In this document: one piece after another, positions 1-8,791 of the stretch
Numbering within the stretch: the stretch's first letter is position 1
Layout of the letters: the number at the start of each line of letters is the position of its first letter
NCBI RefSeq assembly: GCF_031456545.1
Contig: NZ_JAVDUV010000001.1
Coordinates: 2,604,001-2,668,000 of the forward strand
Reading direction: 5' to 3'
Origin: Agromyces sp. 3263
GTDB taxonomy: Bacteria > Actinomycetota > Actinomycetes > Actinomycetales > Microbacteriaceae
Length of the DNA stretch: 64,000 nucleotides
Translations under genes and position numbers: made by a program
Notes under the pieces: model-generated
Database searches by the model: none
Told to the model about the DNA's origin: nothing
The model's input: only the letters and a program-made list of their open reading frames with translations

Positions 1-201
1 CGCCAGCTCAAGCAGGGCGTCGACACGCTGCTCGGCGACGACTTCAAGACCGAGCACGCCTCGGGCAAGTTCGGCGAGGGCTACACGGAGCTCACGACCG
101 GACTCGAGTCGGCGATCGACGGCATCCGCGACATGGGCGACTCGCTGCGCAAGATGCAGCAGGCGATCAAGGACACCGACGCCGCGCTCGCCGGGCAGTA
201 G
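1..201 (+). CDS. WXG100/ESAT-6-like protein, C-terminal part
   Basis: This is the last 66 codons of a gene that enters from the left edge. The visible part is almost entirely helical and polar, with the segments KFGEGYTELTTGLESAI and GIRDMGDSLRKMQQAI and a short flexible end ALAGQ. That size and texture match the second helix and tail of small WXG100 (ESAT-6/CFP-10-like) proteins, which are exported as helical hairpins by type VII secretion systems. The W-x-G turn would lie upstream of the window, so family membership is inferred. The neighbours at 287 and 627 are also helical and support a type VII locus. A strong hairpin follows the stop. Confidence 0.5.
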   Translation, partial: RQLKQGVDTLLGDDFKTEHASGKFGEGYTELTTGLESAIDGIRDMGDSLRKMQQAIKDTDAALAGQ

Positions 202-209
202 CACCCGCG

Positions 210-239
210 CTCAGGGGAGGGCGTTCGCCCTCCCCTGAG
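210..239 (+). terminator. perfect hairpin terminator after the WXG100-like gene
   Basis: The arms CTCAGGGGAGGGCG and CGCCCTCCCCTGAG are exact complements around a TT loop, giving a 14-bp GC-rich stem starting nine bases after the stop codon. There is no U-tract, which is common for actinobacterial terminators. It would separate the abundant small secreted protein from the downstream genes. Confidence 0.75.
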
Positions 240-286
240 GCGTGGCACTCCCAGCACACCACCTTCTCGTCGAACAGGACATGGCA

Positions 287-613
287 ATGGCCGATGTGTA
301 CATCAAGGTCGATCACCTGAACCGGCTGAACGGCTCGCTCAAGCAGATCCTCGTGGAGTTCGCGGATGCCGCGAAGCGCACCGATGCGCTCCAGGACATG
401 ATCGGCCGTCCCGACGGACGCAGCAGCCTCCGCGATCGGACGCACGAGTTCGAGGGTGGCTGGGACGACCGTCGGAACGCGCTGATCCAGAAGCTCAGCG
501 GCATCCAGGCCGCAGTGGAGAGCACGTGCACCGGATGGCAGGACTTCGACCTCGAGGCGGCGGACAGCCTCAAACTGCAGGAGCACGACGGCGCGAACCT
601 GCCGACGCGATGA
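287..613 (+). CDS. small helical WXG100-like protein of a type VII-type locus
   Basis: A 108-residue soluble protein of unknown function. It reads as two helical stretches (about residues 8-30 and 60-85) separated by a turn containing EFEGGWDDRRNALI, a Trp-rich turn reminiscent of WXG100 proteins although the exact W-x-G spacing is not present. A second Trp motif, CTGWQDFDLE, lies near the C-terminus. ATG 287 is chosen over ATG 281 because an AGGA Shine-Dalgarno ends seven bases before it. The gene ends 13 bases before the next start, so the two are probably co-transcribed. It could be the partner or chaperone of the WXG100-like protein or of the 448-residue protein that follows. No enzymatic motif is visible. 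Confidence 0.55.
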   Translation: MADVYIKVDHLNRLNGSLKQILVEFADAAKRTDALQDMIGRPDGRSSLRDRTHEFEGGWDDRRNALIQKLSGIQAAVESTCTGWQDFDLEAADSLKLQEHDGANLPTR

Positions 614-626
614 CGGGGAGTGGAAG

Positions 627-1973
627 ATGAGTGAACTGCGGACGCACCGCGGTCATCGGGTCGAGGTGCTCGAGGGCAACGCACAGGGGGTCATCGATCG
701 GGGCAAGGAGATCGAGGACCTCGGGGAGCAGATGATCGGCGCGGCCGACGTCCTGCGTGAGATCGGCGACGGCGCCAGCGAAGAGCGAGGCCGTTCGATC
801 GAGAAGATCCGCGACGAGGTCGGTGATGCGCATGCCGAGCTCCGCAAGGCGGGCGAACGCTACAAGCCGACCGGCACGGTCATGAAGACCTACGGGTCCA
901 AGCTCGCCGACGTGCAGGCGGCCATGCGCACGATCGTGACCGATGCGCTGGACGCGAAGTCCACGCTCGACAGCAAGCGGCACGCGGCAGCGACCGCGGC
1001 GCAGACGGCGTCGAACGCGCCCGATCCCGAACCGACCGATCCCACGGCCCTCGAGCGTCAGCGTCGGCTCGAGGAGGCGGCGACCGACTCCCAGGGCGCG
1101 GTGCACAGCGCGGAGGCCGACCTCGACGCGCAGTTCGCCCTGTTCGATTCGCAGTGGGACACGTGGGACGAGGCGTACGAGACGGCGCTCCGTGGCATCA
1201 CGGATGCGACGGAGGGCAATGTCAGCGACGACTGGACCGACAACCTGGCGGGCGTGGTCGAGGTCGTGCTCGAGGTGCTCACGTGGGTCGGCGTGGCACT
1301 GGCGATCGCGGCCATCATCATCGGCGGCCCGTTCATCGCCGTCATCGCGGCCATCGTGGGCGTCATCGCGCTCATCGGCACGCTGTTCCTCTACGCCAAG
1401 GGCCGCAAGGGCCTCGGCGACGTCGCGTGGGCCGTGGTCGGGGTGCTGCCGTTCGGCAAGCTCGGCAAGCTCTTCCAATCCGGCAAGCGACTGACGGCGA
1501 TCAAGGAGTTCCTCGGCGGTCCCTACCTCGAGATCGCCACGCCGCTCCGGCGCATCACGGCGTTGCGCGGGCTGACGAATCCAGCCAGCCTCCGGGCGGG
1601 CGGCAACCTCGGAAGCCGCGCCGCCTCGGGCCTCGCCTCGCGGCTCGGCCGCGATTTCTCGGTCTTCCAGGGCGCAGGTCCGAAGAACATCCTCAATCGC
1701 ATCATCGGCGGGTCCAGCCGGGGGTACTCCCTCTCGATCGCGCAGAACTTCGCCAACCTCTCCGCGCACCACCAGCGCGTGATCACCCCGCACCTCGGAG
1801 CTCTCGCCGACGTCATCAGCGGCGGCGCGAAGCCCGTGGCGTTGAGCGAGGGCATCGCGAACTCGCTCGAGTTCGGAGTCAAGCGCGGCCGCATGGTGCT
1901 CGGCCGGGTCAACGAGATCAGCTCGTGGGGGGAACCCCAGCCGGTCGACACCTGGCGCGCCCAGCTCGTGTGA
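627..1973 (+). CDS. coiled-coil protein with a central hydrophobic segment, putative type VII-associated protein
   Basis: A 448-residue protein. Residues 1-195 are polar and strongly helical (repeated E/R/A heptad-like segments, a Pro-rich break near 131-140), like the long N-terminal targeting regions of LXG/WXG-type exported proteins. Residues about 209-257 are very hydrophobic (two adjacent membrane-spanning or membrane-inserting helices, IIIGG and IAAIVGVIALIG). The rest, 258-448, is basic then mixed, and I recognise no toxin or enzyme fold in it. A GGGAGTGGAAG ribosome-binding region precedes the ATG. The position between small helical proteins and a set of overlapping unknown genes suggests a type VII substrate or structural component. 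A pore-forming effector is conceivable but speculative. Confidence 0.45.
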   Translation: MSELRTHRGHRVEVLEGNAQGVIDRGKEIEDLGEQMIGAADVLREIGDGASEERGRSIEKIRDEVGDAHAELRKAGERYKPTGTVMKTYGSKLADVQAAMRTIVTDALDAKSTLDSKRHAAATAAQTASNAPDPEPTDPTALERQRRLEEAATDSQGAVHSAEADLDAQFALFDSQWDTWDEAYETALRGITDATEGNVSDDWTDNLAGVVEVVLEVLTWVGVALAIAAIIIGGPFIAVIAAIVGVIALIGTLFLYAKGRKGLGDVAWAVVGVLPFGKLGKLFQSGKRLTAIKEFLGGPYLEIATPLRRITALRGLTNPASLRAGGNLGSRAASGLASRLGRDFSVFQGAGPKNILNRIIGGSSRGYSLSIAQNFANLSAHHQRVITPHLGALADVISGGAKPVALSEGIANSLEFGVKRGRMVLGRVNEISSWGEPQPVDTWRAQLV

Positions 1974-2004
1974 CGGCACGACCGACCTCGATAAGGTGTT
2001 CACG

Positions 2005-2607
2005 ATGCCGCTGACCGAAACGCCCGCCGTTCCCCCGTTCCGCCTCATGCTGCCGGCCGGGTGGGAGGAACTGCCCGCCGACCGCGCGAGCATCGGCTTG
2101 CTCATCGAACGCTCGAGTGCCGTCTTCGCGTCGCAGCACCGTCCCGACCTCGATGTCGAGTTCCGGCGGATGCTCGAGACGGCGTATCGCAAGATGCAGC
2201 AGGGTCGGGTGTTCGCCCTCTACCTGCAGACGTCGGTGCCGGCCGAGCGCATCCTGCCGATCTCCATGACCGCTGCGGTCGCCGACGGCCAGCTCGGCGG
2301 AACGCTCGACCGTCAGGTGACGGCCCTGTTCAAGGAACGCGGTGCGGAATTCCTCACCGATGACCGCACGATCGTCCGCTGGCAGGCGGATGCCTCGAGT
2401 GGTGGTGACCTCGCTGGTACCAGGGCACGCGTCATCAACTACCTCGTCCCGGTGCCGGGGACCGGACGCCGGTCGGCGGTGGCCTTCACCACCACCATCC
2501 CGTACCCCACCGAGGAGGACGACGAGTTCCGCGACGAGTTCGTCGATGAGCTGTGCCTGCTGAGCGACACGATCGTGAGCACCTTCGCCTGGGAGCCCGC
2601 CGCGTGA
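2005..2607 (+). CDS. hypothetical 200-residue soluble protein
   Basis: The start at ATG 2005 is preferred because ATAAGG ends eight bases upstream; a GTG nine bases earlier is the alternative. The protein opens with FRLMLPAGWEELPAD, a beta-strand/Pro-Ala-Gly-Trp pattern seen in Mog1/PsbP-like (LpqN-type) folds; this resemblance is only by eye. There is no signal peptide or membrane segment. The stop codon overlaps the GTG start of the next gene (GTGA), which implies translational coupling in one operon with the following two genes. In actinobacterial type VII clusters, proteins of this size often act as cytoplasmic chaperones or accessory factors, but nothing here proves that. Confidence 0.4.
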   Translation: MPLTETPAVPPFRLMLPAGWEELPADRASIGLLIERSSAVFASQHRPDLDVEFRRMLETAYRKMQQGRVFALYLQTSVPAERILPISMTAAVADGQLGGTLDRQVTALFKERGAEFLTDDRTIVRWQADASSGGDLAGTRARVINYLVPVPGTGRRSAVAFTTTIPYPTEEDDEFRDEFVDELCLLSDTIVSTFAWEPAA

Positions 2608-3167
2608 AGTACGAGATCGAATACGACGCGGCCGTCTGGTTCCCCGCGCCGGCCTCGTTTCCGTGGGGCCCGTGGGCCGACGAATCGGCGTGGACCGAGG
2701 CGCTCGTCGAGGCCTACGAGACCGACCTCGGCGAGCTGACGGCCGACGCGCGGGCTGCGATCCGCGAGTTCGCGGGGCTCGCCCGGGCGCAGCGCACCGA
2801 ACTGGCCACGGAGTGCCTGCTGTTCTGCCCGCGCGGGGTGCCGGCGCTCGGCGTCGCGAACATCTTCGTGGGCGAGCACGACGACGATCTGGTCGACCTC
2901 GAGCACGAAGCGGGCGACGACGAGCGTGCCCAACTGCCGCCGACCGTCATCGACTTCCCGACGGAGCACCTCGGTGTCGGGCGCCGTGCCGCGATCGTGC
3001 TCCCCTCGAGCGACCCCGAGATCGCCGGCGGCCGGCTCAACTACGTCTTCGACACCGCAGGCGTCGCCGTGGCGGTGAGCGGCACGGCCGACAGCGCCCG
3101 GGACGCGGGGTTCATGGCGCCGTTCCTCGACGAGCTGGTCCGCGGCATCCGCCTCGAGGCGGCATGA
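2604..3167 (+). CDS. hypothetical 187-residue soluble protein
   Basis: The protein starts at a GTG that overlaps the upstream stop and ends with an ATGA overlap with the next gene, so three genes are translationally coupled. The sequence is acidic (many D/E) with an N-terminal aromatic strand (KYEIEYDAAVWFPAP) and a C-terminal strand-rich half (NYVFDTAGVAVAVSG). It has no export signal, transmembrane helix or recognisable catalytic motif. It looks like a distant structural relative of its upstream neighbour, since both alternate beta strands and end in a helix that follows a DEL motif, so a tandem duplication is possible. I do not recognise the family. Confidence 0.4.
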   Translation: MKYEIEYDAAVWFPAPASFPWGPWADESAWTEALVEAYETDLGELTADARAAIREFAGLARAQRTELATECLLFCPRGVPALGVANIFVGEHDDDLVDLEHEAGDDERAQLPPTVIDFPTEHLGVGRRAAIVLPSSDPEIAGGRLNYVFDTAGVAVAVSGTADSARDAGFMAPFLDELVRGIRLEAA

Positions 3168-4075
3168 GCACACGCGGTCCCGAGTCGGGCACCGCCGGCC
3201 CCGACCAGTCGGCCGTCGCCTCGGCAGCGGCACTGGCCGTCGCCGCACGATACGAACGCACGTTGAGCGACGGACTCGCTGTGGTGGTGCGTCCGATCGA
3301 GGATGCGGCACTCGGTGCCCTCGATCGGAGGGCGATGCAGGTGATCCAGGCCATCGACCGCCGCTACGACCGCCGTCTCCGCGAGCTCCGGCTGGAACTC
3401 GCGCGGGCGGAGGATGCCGACGCGCCGGAGTATCCGGGCGGCGCGAGCCGAGAGCTGCTCGACGGGCTCGGCTTCCTCTTCGCCATCGTCGGCGCGGGCG
3501 TCATGTTCGCCGGCCGGTCGGGGAGCCTGCCGATGGCCGTGGCGGCGTGGAGCGCAGTCCTGCTCATCGCGGCGGGCACAGTGCTGCACGCGATCAGTGC
3601 CGTCGTCACGCGACACGGTCACGCGAGCCGATCGACGCCCGGCTATCTCGGCTTCACGGTGGTCTCGGCATTCGGCTCCGCGATCGTCCTCGCCAACTGG
3701 CCCGGAGTCACGGATGACCCCACGACCGCCGCTCTCGTCCTCGCGCTCTTCGTGCTCGGCGCGGCTGCTGTCGTGCTGCTGGTCGTCGCGTCGGTCCGAG
3801 CCTGGAATCTCGCCCGCCGCATCCGCGACTTCGATCGCTCGATCGCCGCCCTGCGCGTCCCGTTCGAGGCCGAGGCGGCCGAGTTCGGGGCTGCCGCCGC
3901 CGCCGAGGCCGCCGAGGTGCTCGAGGCGATGGAAGGCCCACGGCGCCTGGCGCTCGACGCCGCCCGACGTGCCGGGATCGAGGCGATCGTCGCACGCGGA
4001 GCCCTCACGCCGGCCACGGTGTCCCGGCTGCGGTCCGCGCCGCCGTTCGCGCTGCGCTACGCCGAAGACGTCTGA
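3164..4075 (+). CDS. hypothetical membrane protein with four transmembrane helices
   Basis: A 303-residue protein that starts in an ATGA overlap with the gene before it. The N-terminal 90 residues are helical and charged (RRYDRRLRELRLELARAE), suggesting a cytoplasmic coiled coil. Hydrophobic helices follow at about 100-117, 122-146, 160-179 and 188-212. The C-terminal 90 residues are again helical and very alanine-rich. No transporter or enzyme signature is visible. It closes the coupled operon; as the only multi-spanning protein in it, it may be the membrane partner of the soluble proteins encoded upstream. Confidence 0.45.
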   Translation: MSTRGPESGTAGPDQSAVASAAALAVAARYERTLSDGLAVVVRPIEDAALGALDRRAMQVIQAIDRRYDRRLRELRLELARAEDADAPEYPGGASRELLDGLGFLFAIVGAGVMFAGRSGSLPMAVAAWSAVLLIAAGTVLHAISAVVTRHGHASRSTPGYLGFTVVSAFGSAIVLANWPGVTDDPTTAALVLALFVLGAAAVVLLVVASVRAWNLARRIRDFDRSIAALRVPFEAEAAEFGAAAAAEAAEVLEAMEGPRRLALDAARRAGIEAIVARGALTPATVSRLRSAPPFALRYAEDV

Positions 4076-4086
4076 CGCGTGCGGCG

Positions 4087-4092
4087 TAGGCT
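4087..4092 (+). promoter_or_regulatory. leaderless -10 box (TAGGCT) for the 4099 gene
   Basis: TAGGCT ends six bases before the GTG at 4099, which puts the expected transcription start on or next to the first base of the start codon. There is no Shine-Dalgarno sequence. The same arrangement recurs at several other genes in the window. No good -35 box is visible. Confidence 0.6.
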
Positions 4093-4098
4093 CGAAGG

Positions 4099-4581
4099 GT
4101 GGAGGAGGGCACCGCGAACCGCAACGCGTGGGTCGTCGCCGCGTTCGCTGCGGCGCTCGACCTCGCCGCGGTGGTGTGCGCCTACGGGTTCGTCAGCCTC
4201 CTCACCGACGCCGAGGTGATCACCAGCCCCGAGGCCGGCCGCTTCGTGGGGCCGGCCGCCGTCGGGGCATCCGTCGCCGCGGTGCTGCTCACGCTCGCGC
4301 GCACCCTGCGCCATCCCGACCGGCAGTGGTCGAGCATCGCGTGGCCCGCGCTGTGGAGCTGGCTGGCCGCGGTGGTCGTCGCCGGCCTCGGCTACGCGTT
4401 CGCGACCGGCACGATCGTGGCGGCGCTCCTGTTCGGCCTCGGCTTCGGCATCGGCTGGTTCGGGCTGCTCATCCCGGTGCTCGCGGCGATCATCGGCTCC
4501 CTCGCGGCGCTCGTCGGGCGCGGCCGCGACAGCGGCATGGAGCGCCCCCGCTGGCCGTGGGAGCGCGACGACGAGGGCTGA
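4099..4581 (+). CDS. small four-helix membrane protein, function unknown
   Basis: A 160-residue protein that is mostly hydrophobic, with helices at about 9-32, 48-65, 80-103 and 108-138. It has a short charged loop with a RHPDRQW motif between helices two and three and a polar tail ending PRWPWERDDEG. It is probably an uncharacterised actinobacterial small membrane protein family; I cannot name it. The GTG start is supported by the leaderless -10 box and by the absence of any ribosome-binding site. Confidence 0.5.
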   Translation: MEEGTANRNAWVVAAFAAALDLAAVVCAYGFVSLLTDAEVITSPEAGRFVGPAAVGASVAAVLLTLARTLRHPDRQWSSIAWPALWSWLAAVVVAGLGYAFATGTIVAALLFGLGFGIGWFGLLIPVLAAIIGSLAALVGRGRDSGMERPRWPWERDDEG

Positions 4582-4642
4582 CGGATGCCGCGTGCGGCGC
4601 GCCAGTCGCGACGCGGAACGACGCCGCGCCACACCCGGGCAG

Positions 4643-4648
4643 TATCGT
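4643..4648 (+). promoter_or_regulatory. leaderless -10 box (TATCGT) for the 4655 gene
   Basis: TATCGT is separated by six bases from GTG 4655. The spacing matches the other leaderless starts in the window. No Shine-Dalgarno sequence precedes the start. Confidence 0.5.
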
Positions 4649-4654
4649 GAACGC

Positions 4655-5302
4655 GTGGAGGGATCGATCGAGGCGCGCGTCAGCCACGAGGTCGACCGGT
4701 GGCTGGCGTGGCTGCCCCGGTGGCGTCCGGGCACGCATCGCGCCCGGGTCCGGCTCTGCACCCGCTGCTTCGGCTCGCCGATCCTCGCCGCGGCGGGCCT
4801 CGACGTCGACGTGCCGCATCCGGTGCAGCACGCGTTCTCGATGCGCATGAAGGGCATCATCGACGCCGCGGTCGACGACTACACCGCCCGCAACCTGCCC
4901 ATGCTGCACCGCGAGATCCGCCTTGCCGAGGAGCGCAAGGCCCGCCGCCCGTACCGGGCGGGGGAGGGGCTCGACCCCGAGTTCCTCGGCCTCGACCTCG
5001 ACCCCGAGCCGGTGCCCGACCAGCCGTTCCTGTTCACCCTCACCGGGCTCGAGGCCGACACCGCGGCCGAGGCGAACGAGCCCGCGCCGCGGCCGTTCAC
5101 GATGGAGGAGAAGGAGGCGCTCCGCGAGGAGGTGCGCCTCGCCGACGAGTTCGCGAAGCAGCTCGGGCGGCGCATCTGCGTGGAGCTCGCACAGCACCGG
5201 GAGCGCATCGCGGCCGCGGTCGTCGCCTACGTCGAGCCGCAGGTCGAGGAGCTGCTCGCCGATCTCGATCGCGAGCTCGACGCACCAGGATGGCCGTCCT
5301 GA
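4655..5302 (+). CDS. hypothetical 215-residue cytoplasmic protein with a CxxC motif
   Basis: A soluble, charged protein. The N-terminal region holds RLCTRCFGS with cysteines at residues 35 and 38; only one CxxC pair is present, so a lone zinc knuckle or redox site is possible. The middle has a conserved-looking helical stretch (MRMKGIIDAAVDDY). The second half is acidic and helical (TMEEKEALREEVRLADEF and VAYVEPQVEELLADLDREL). I do not recognise the family. GTG 4655 is chosen because of the leaderless promoter; an in-frame ATG at 4592 would add 21 residues of Arg-rich, non-conserved-looking sequence without a ribosome-binding site. It sits just upstream of the str operon promoter but is a separate transcription unit. 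Confidence 0.4.
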   Translation: MEGSIEARVSHEVDRWLAWLPRWRPGTHRARVRLCTRCFGSPILAAAGLDVDVPHPVQHAFSMRMKGIIDAAVDDYTARNLPMLHREIRLAEERKARRPYRAGEGLDPEFLGLDLDPEPVPDQPFLFTLTGLEADTAAEANEPAPRPFTMEEKEALREEVRLADEFAKQLGRRICVELAQHRERIAAAVVAYVEPQVEELLADLDRELDAPGWPS

Positions 5303-5615
5303 GCCGCTCGGGGCATTCCGCCTGCGGAGAACATGCGGCCCGCGGCATCCGCCCCATTTGACCGCAAGGTTACGCGGCATTACCATTGATCGGGTGTGCG
5401 CGTTGACGCGCGCTTGAATCGTGCCTGCCGATCGACCAGCAATGGTCGTGGCGGTGCACCTCCGGTTCTCGGCAGAACGCACACTCCAAGGGCGCCTCGA
5501 CGGTCGCCCCCACGGCATACCCACCACTCCAAGGCGCTGCGGTTCCGCAGTGCCGGTGGGTCGTGATGTGAAATCCATCAACGCTGTCACCGTGCAGCAT
5601 CAACAAGGAGAAGCA
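5303..5615 (+). promoter_or_regulatory. str operon promoter and 5' leader
   Basis: This 313-base stretch has no gene. A promoter is visible: TTGACC at 5358-5363 and TACCAT at 5381-5386 with a 17-base spacer, predicting transcription from about 5393. The remaining 220 bases would be an untranslated leader in front of rpsL. It ends with an AAGGAG Shine-Dalgarno at 5605-5610. I see short inverted repeats in the leader but no named leader motif. Confidence 0.65.
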
Positions 5616-5990
5616 GTGCCAACCATTCAGCAGTTGGTCCGCAAGGGTCGCTCGCCGAAGGTCACCAAGACCAAGGCTCCCGCCCTGAAGGCCAACCCCC
5701 AGCAGCGCGGCGTGTGCACGCGTGTGTACACCACCACCCCGAAGAAGCCGAACTCCGCGCTCCGCAAGGTCGCTCGTGTGAAGCTCTCGAACGGCACCGA
5801 GGTCACGGCCTACATCCCCGGTGAGGGCCACAACCTGCAGGAGCACTCGATGGTGCTCGTGCGCGGCGGTCGTGTGAAGGACCTCCCCGGCGTGCGCTAC
5901 AAGATCATCCGCGGCGCGCTCGACACGCAGGCCGTCAAGAACCGCAAGCAGGCTCGTAGCCGCTACGGCGCGAAGATGGAGAAGAAGTAA
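5616..5990 (+). CDS. rpsL: 30S ribosomal protein S12
   Basis: S12 sits at the decoding centre of the 30S subunit and monitors codon-anticodon pairing. The 124-residue sequence is full length, with the hallmark [10 protein letters not shown] (residues 43-52) and [19 protein letters not shown]. Lys43 and Lys88, where substitutions cause streptomycin resistance in many bacteria, are both lysine, so the drug-sensitive form is encoded. The start is GTG 5616, five bases after AAGGAG. The stop overlaps the rpsG start (TAATG), so the two are translationally coupled. First gene of rpsL-rpsG-fusA-tuf. Confidence 0.97.
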   Translation: MPTIQQLVRKGRSPKVTKTKAPALKANPQQRGVCTRVYTTTPKKPNSALRKVARVKLSNGTEVTAYIPGEGHNLQEHSMVLVRGGRVKDLPGVRYKIIRGALDTQAVKNRKQARSRYGAKMEKK

Positions 5991-6460
5991 TGCCTCGCAA
6001 GGGACCCGCTCCGAAGCGCCCCGTCGTCGCCGACCCCGTCTACGGCTCGCCGGTCGTCAGCCAGCTCGTCAACAAGATCCTCGTCGACGGCAAGAAGGAC
6101 CTCGCGCAGCGCATCGTCTACGAGGCGCTCGAGAACGTCGCGACCAAGTCCGGCCAGGACGCCGTCGCCACCCTCAAGAAGGCGCTCGACAACGTGCGCC
6201 CGACCCTCGAGGTGCGTTCGCGCCGCGTCGGCGGTTCGACCTACCAGGTCCCCGTCGAGGTCAAGCCGCACCGCGCCAACACCCTCGCCCTCCGCTGGCT
6301 CACGAGCTACGCGAAGGCCCGTCGCGAGAAGACGATGACCGAGCGTCTCACCAACGAGATCCTCGACGCGTCGAACGGCCTGGGTGCCGCGGTCAAGCGC
6401 CGCGAGGACACCCACAAGATGGCCGAGTCGAACCGCGCCTTCGCCCACTACCGCTGGTAG
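5990..6460 (+). CDS. rpsG: 30S ribosomal protein S7
   Basis: S7 nucleates assembly of the 30S head and contacts the E-site tRNA. The protein is 156 residues, the usual length, with [20 protein letters not shown] at the start and the family motif [14 protein letters not shown] about two thirds along. It overlaps the rpsL stop codon by one base. An intercistronic hairpin follows before fusA. Confidence 0.97.
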   Translation: MPRKGPAPKRPVVADPVYGSPVVSQLVNKILVDGKKDLAQRIVYEALENVATKSGQDAVATLKKALDNVRPTLEVRSRRVGGSTYQVPVEVKPHRANTLALRWLTSYAKARREKTMTERLTNEILDASNGLGAAVKRREDTHKMAESNRAFAHYRW

Positions 6461-6466
6461 TCGGCC

Positions 6467-6504
6467 GAGCGGATGCCGCAGGCCGCGGCTCGCGGCATCC
6501 GCTC
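6467..6504 (+). other. intercistronic hairpin between rpsG and fusA
   Basis: GAGCGGATGCCGC and GCGGCATCCGCTC are exact complements (13 bp) around a 12-base loop. It starts seven bases after the rpsG stop and lies about 40 bases before the fusA start. It could act as a partial terminator or an RNase-protection/processing element that sets S7:EF-G ratios. Both arms carry the genome-wide GGATGCCGC word. Confidence 0.55.
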
Positions 6505-6544
6505 ACCCTCATCTGCCCTTCCTGAACCATCCGGAGGAACCCCC

Positions 6545-8659
6545 GTGGCACAAGACGTGCTCACCGACCTGAGCAAGGTCCGCAACATCGGCATCATGGC
6601 GCACATCGATGCCGGCAAGACCACCACCACCGAGCGCATCCTGTTCTACACGGGCGTGAACCACAAGATCGGCGAGACCCACGACGGCGCTTCGACGACC
6701 GACTGGATGGAGCAGGAGAAGGAGCGCGGCATCACGATCACGTCTGCCGCCGTGACCTGCTTCTGGAACAAGAACCAGATCAACATCATCGACACCCCCG
6801 GTCACGTCGACTTCACGGTCGAGGTCGAGCGCTCGCTTCGCGTGCTCGACGGCGCGGTCGCCGTCTTCGACGGCAAGGAGGGCGTCGAGCCCCAGTCCGA
6901 GACCGTCTGGCGCCAGGCCGACAAGTACAACGTGCCCCGCATCTGCTTCGTCAACAAGATGGACAAGCTCGGCGCGGACTTCTACTTCACGGTCGACACG
7001 ATCGTCAAGCGCCTCGGCGCGAAGCCGCTGGTGCTCCAGCTGCCGATCGGCTCCGAGAGCGACTTCGTCGGCGTCGTCGACCTCATCGAGATGCGGGCCC
7101 TGGTGTGGCCGGGCGACGCCAAGGGCGACGTGACGATGGGTGCCAAGTACGAGGTGCAGGAGATCCCCGCCGACCTCAAGGAGAAGGCGGAGGAGTACCG
7201 TCACACCCTCCTCGAGACCGTCGCCGAGACCGACGACGCGCTGCTCGAGAAGTACTTCGGTGGCGAGGAGCTCACGATCGACGAGATCAAGGGCGCCATC
7301 CGCAAGCTGACGGTCAACTCCGAGATCTACCCCGTGCTCTGCGGCTCCGCGTTCAAGAACCGCGGCGTGCAGCCGATGCTCGACGCGGTCATCGACTTCC
7401 TGCCGTCGCCGCTCGACGTGCCGGCCGTCGAGGGTCGCAACCCCCGCAACGAGGACGAGATCATCGAGCGTCACCCCGACGCCAACGACCCCTTCGCCGC
7501 GCTCGCGTTCAAGGTCGCGGTGCACCCGTTCTTCGGTCGCCTCACCTACATCCGCGTGTACTCGGGTCACCTCGACTCCGGCGGCCAGGTCATCAACTCG
7601 ACCAAGGGCAAGAAGGAGCGCATCGGGAAGATCTTCCAGATGCACGCCAACAAGGAGAACCCGGTCGACTCGGTCACCGCGGGCAACATCTACGCGGTCA
7701 TCGGCCTCAAGGACACGACGACCGGCGACACGCTGTGCGATCCCGACAACCAGGTCGTGCTCGAGTCGATGACGTTCCCGAACCCCGTGATCGAGGTCGC
7801 CATCGAGCCGAAGACCAAGGCCGACCAGGAGAAGCTCGGCACGGCCATCCAGAAGCTCGCCGAAGAGGACCCCACCTTCCGCACCGAGCTCAACCCCGAG
7901 ACCGGCCAGACCGTCATCAAGGGCATGGGCGAGCTGCACCTCGACATCCTCGTCGACCGCATGAAGCGGGAGTTCAAGGTCGAGGCGAACGTCGGCAAGC
8001 CCCAGGTGGCCTACCGCGAGACGATCAAGCGCGCGGTCGAGAAGCACGACTACACCCACAAGAAGCAGACGGGTGGTTCGGGCCAGTTCGCGAAGATCCA
8101 GTTCGCGCTCGAGCCCCTCGAGATCACGGCCGACAAGTCGTACGAGTTCGAGAACAAGGTCACTGGTGGCCGCGTTCCGCGCGAGTACATCCCCTCGGTC
8201 GACGCCGGCTTCCAGGACGCCATGCAGTACGGCATCCTGGCCGGCTACCCGATGGTCGGCGTCAAGGGCATCCTGCTCGATGGCGCAGCCCACGACGTCG
8301 ACTCCTCGGAGATGGCGTTCAAGATCGCCGGCTCGATGGGCTTCAAGGAAGCCGCTCGGAAGGCGAACCCGGTTCTGCTCGAGCCGCTCATGTCCGTCGA
8401 GGTCCGCACCCCTGAGGAATACATGGGTGATGTCATCGGCGACCTGAACTCGCGTCGCGGTCAGATCCAGTCGATGGAGGATGCCGCCGGCGTGAAGGTC
8501 GTGCGTGCGCACGTCCCGCTCTCGGAGATGTTCGGCTACATCGGCGACCTGCGGTCGAAGACCTCGGGCCGCGCGGTGTACTCGATGGAATTCGAGAGCT
8601 ACGCGGAGGTCCCGAAGGCTGTGGCCGACGAGATCGTCCAGAAGAACAAGGGCGAATAG
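6545..8659 (+). CDS. fusA: elongation factor G
   Basis: EF-G is the GTPase that drives ribosomal translocation and, with RRF, recycling. The 704-residue protein is full length, with G1 AHIDAGKT (19-26), G3 DTPGH (83-87), G4 NKMD (137-140), then domain II and the domain III-V translocase end. The start is GTG 6545 ([14 protein letters not shown]), ten bases after GGAGGAA; an upstream in-frame extension to 6473 is rejected because it crosses the hairpin and the ribosome-binding site. This is the canonical single-copy str-operon form. Confidence 0.97.
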   Translation: MAQDVLTDLSKVRNIGIMAHIDAGKTTTTERILFYTGVNHKIGETHDGASTTDWMEQEKERGITITSAAVTCFWNKNQINIIDTPGHVDFTVEVERSLRVLDGAVAVFDGKEGVEPQSETVWRQADKYNVPRICFVNKMDKLGADFYFTVDTIVKRLGAKPLVLQLPIGSESDFVGVVDLIEMRALVWPGDAKGDVTMGAKYEVQEIPADLKEKAEEYRHTLLETVAETDDALLEKYFGGEELTIDEIKGAIRKLTVNSEIYPVLCGSAFKNRGVQPMLDAVIDFLPSPLDVPAVEGRNPRNEDEIIERHPDANDPFAALAFKVAVHPFFGRLTYIRVYSGHLDSGGQVINSTKGKKERIGKIFQMHANKENPVDSVTAGNIYAVIGLKDTTTGDTLCDPDNQVVLESMTFPNPVIEVAIEPKTKADQEKLGTAIQKLAEEDPTFRTELNPETGQTVIKGMGELHLDILVDRMKREFKVEANVGKPQVAYRETIKRAVEKHDYTHKKQTGGSGQFAKIQFALEPLEITADKSYEFENKVTGGRVPREYIPSVDAGFQDAMQYGILAGYPMVGVKGILLDGAAHDVDSSEMAFKIAGSMGFKEAARKANPVLLEPLMSVEVRTPEEYMGDVIGDLNSRRGQIQSMEDAAGVKVVRAHVPLSEMFGYIGDLRSKTSGRAVYSMEFESYAEVPKAVADEIVQKNKGE

Positions 8660-8791
8660 CTCCTTCGCAGGAGTTCGGGCCCTGCCCGCACGACCCAGCC
8701 GGGTCGCGTAACATAACAACACAACCCCCGTAGCACACCGGTCGCAATCCAGCGCCCGGGGTTCCTACACGAGTCCTGAGGAGGACCCACA

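Noticed and set aside
6473..6544. Extended fusA start 24 codons upstream
   Set aside because: It would run through the intercistronic hairpin and the GGAGGAA ribosome-binding site; EF-G starts at [14 protein letters not shown].
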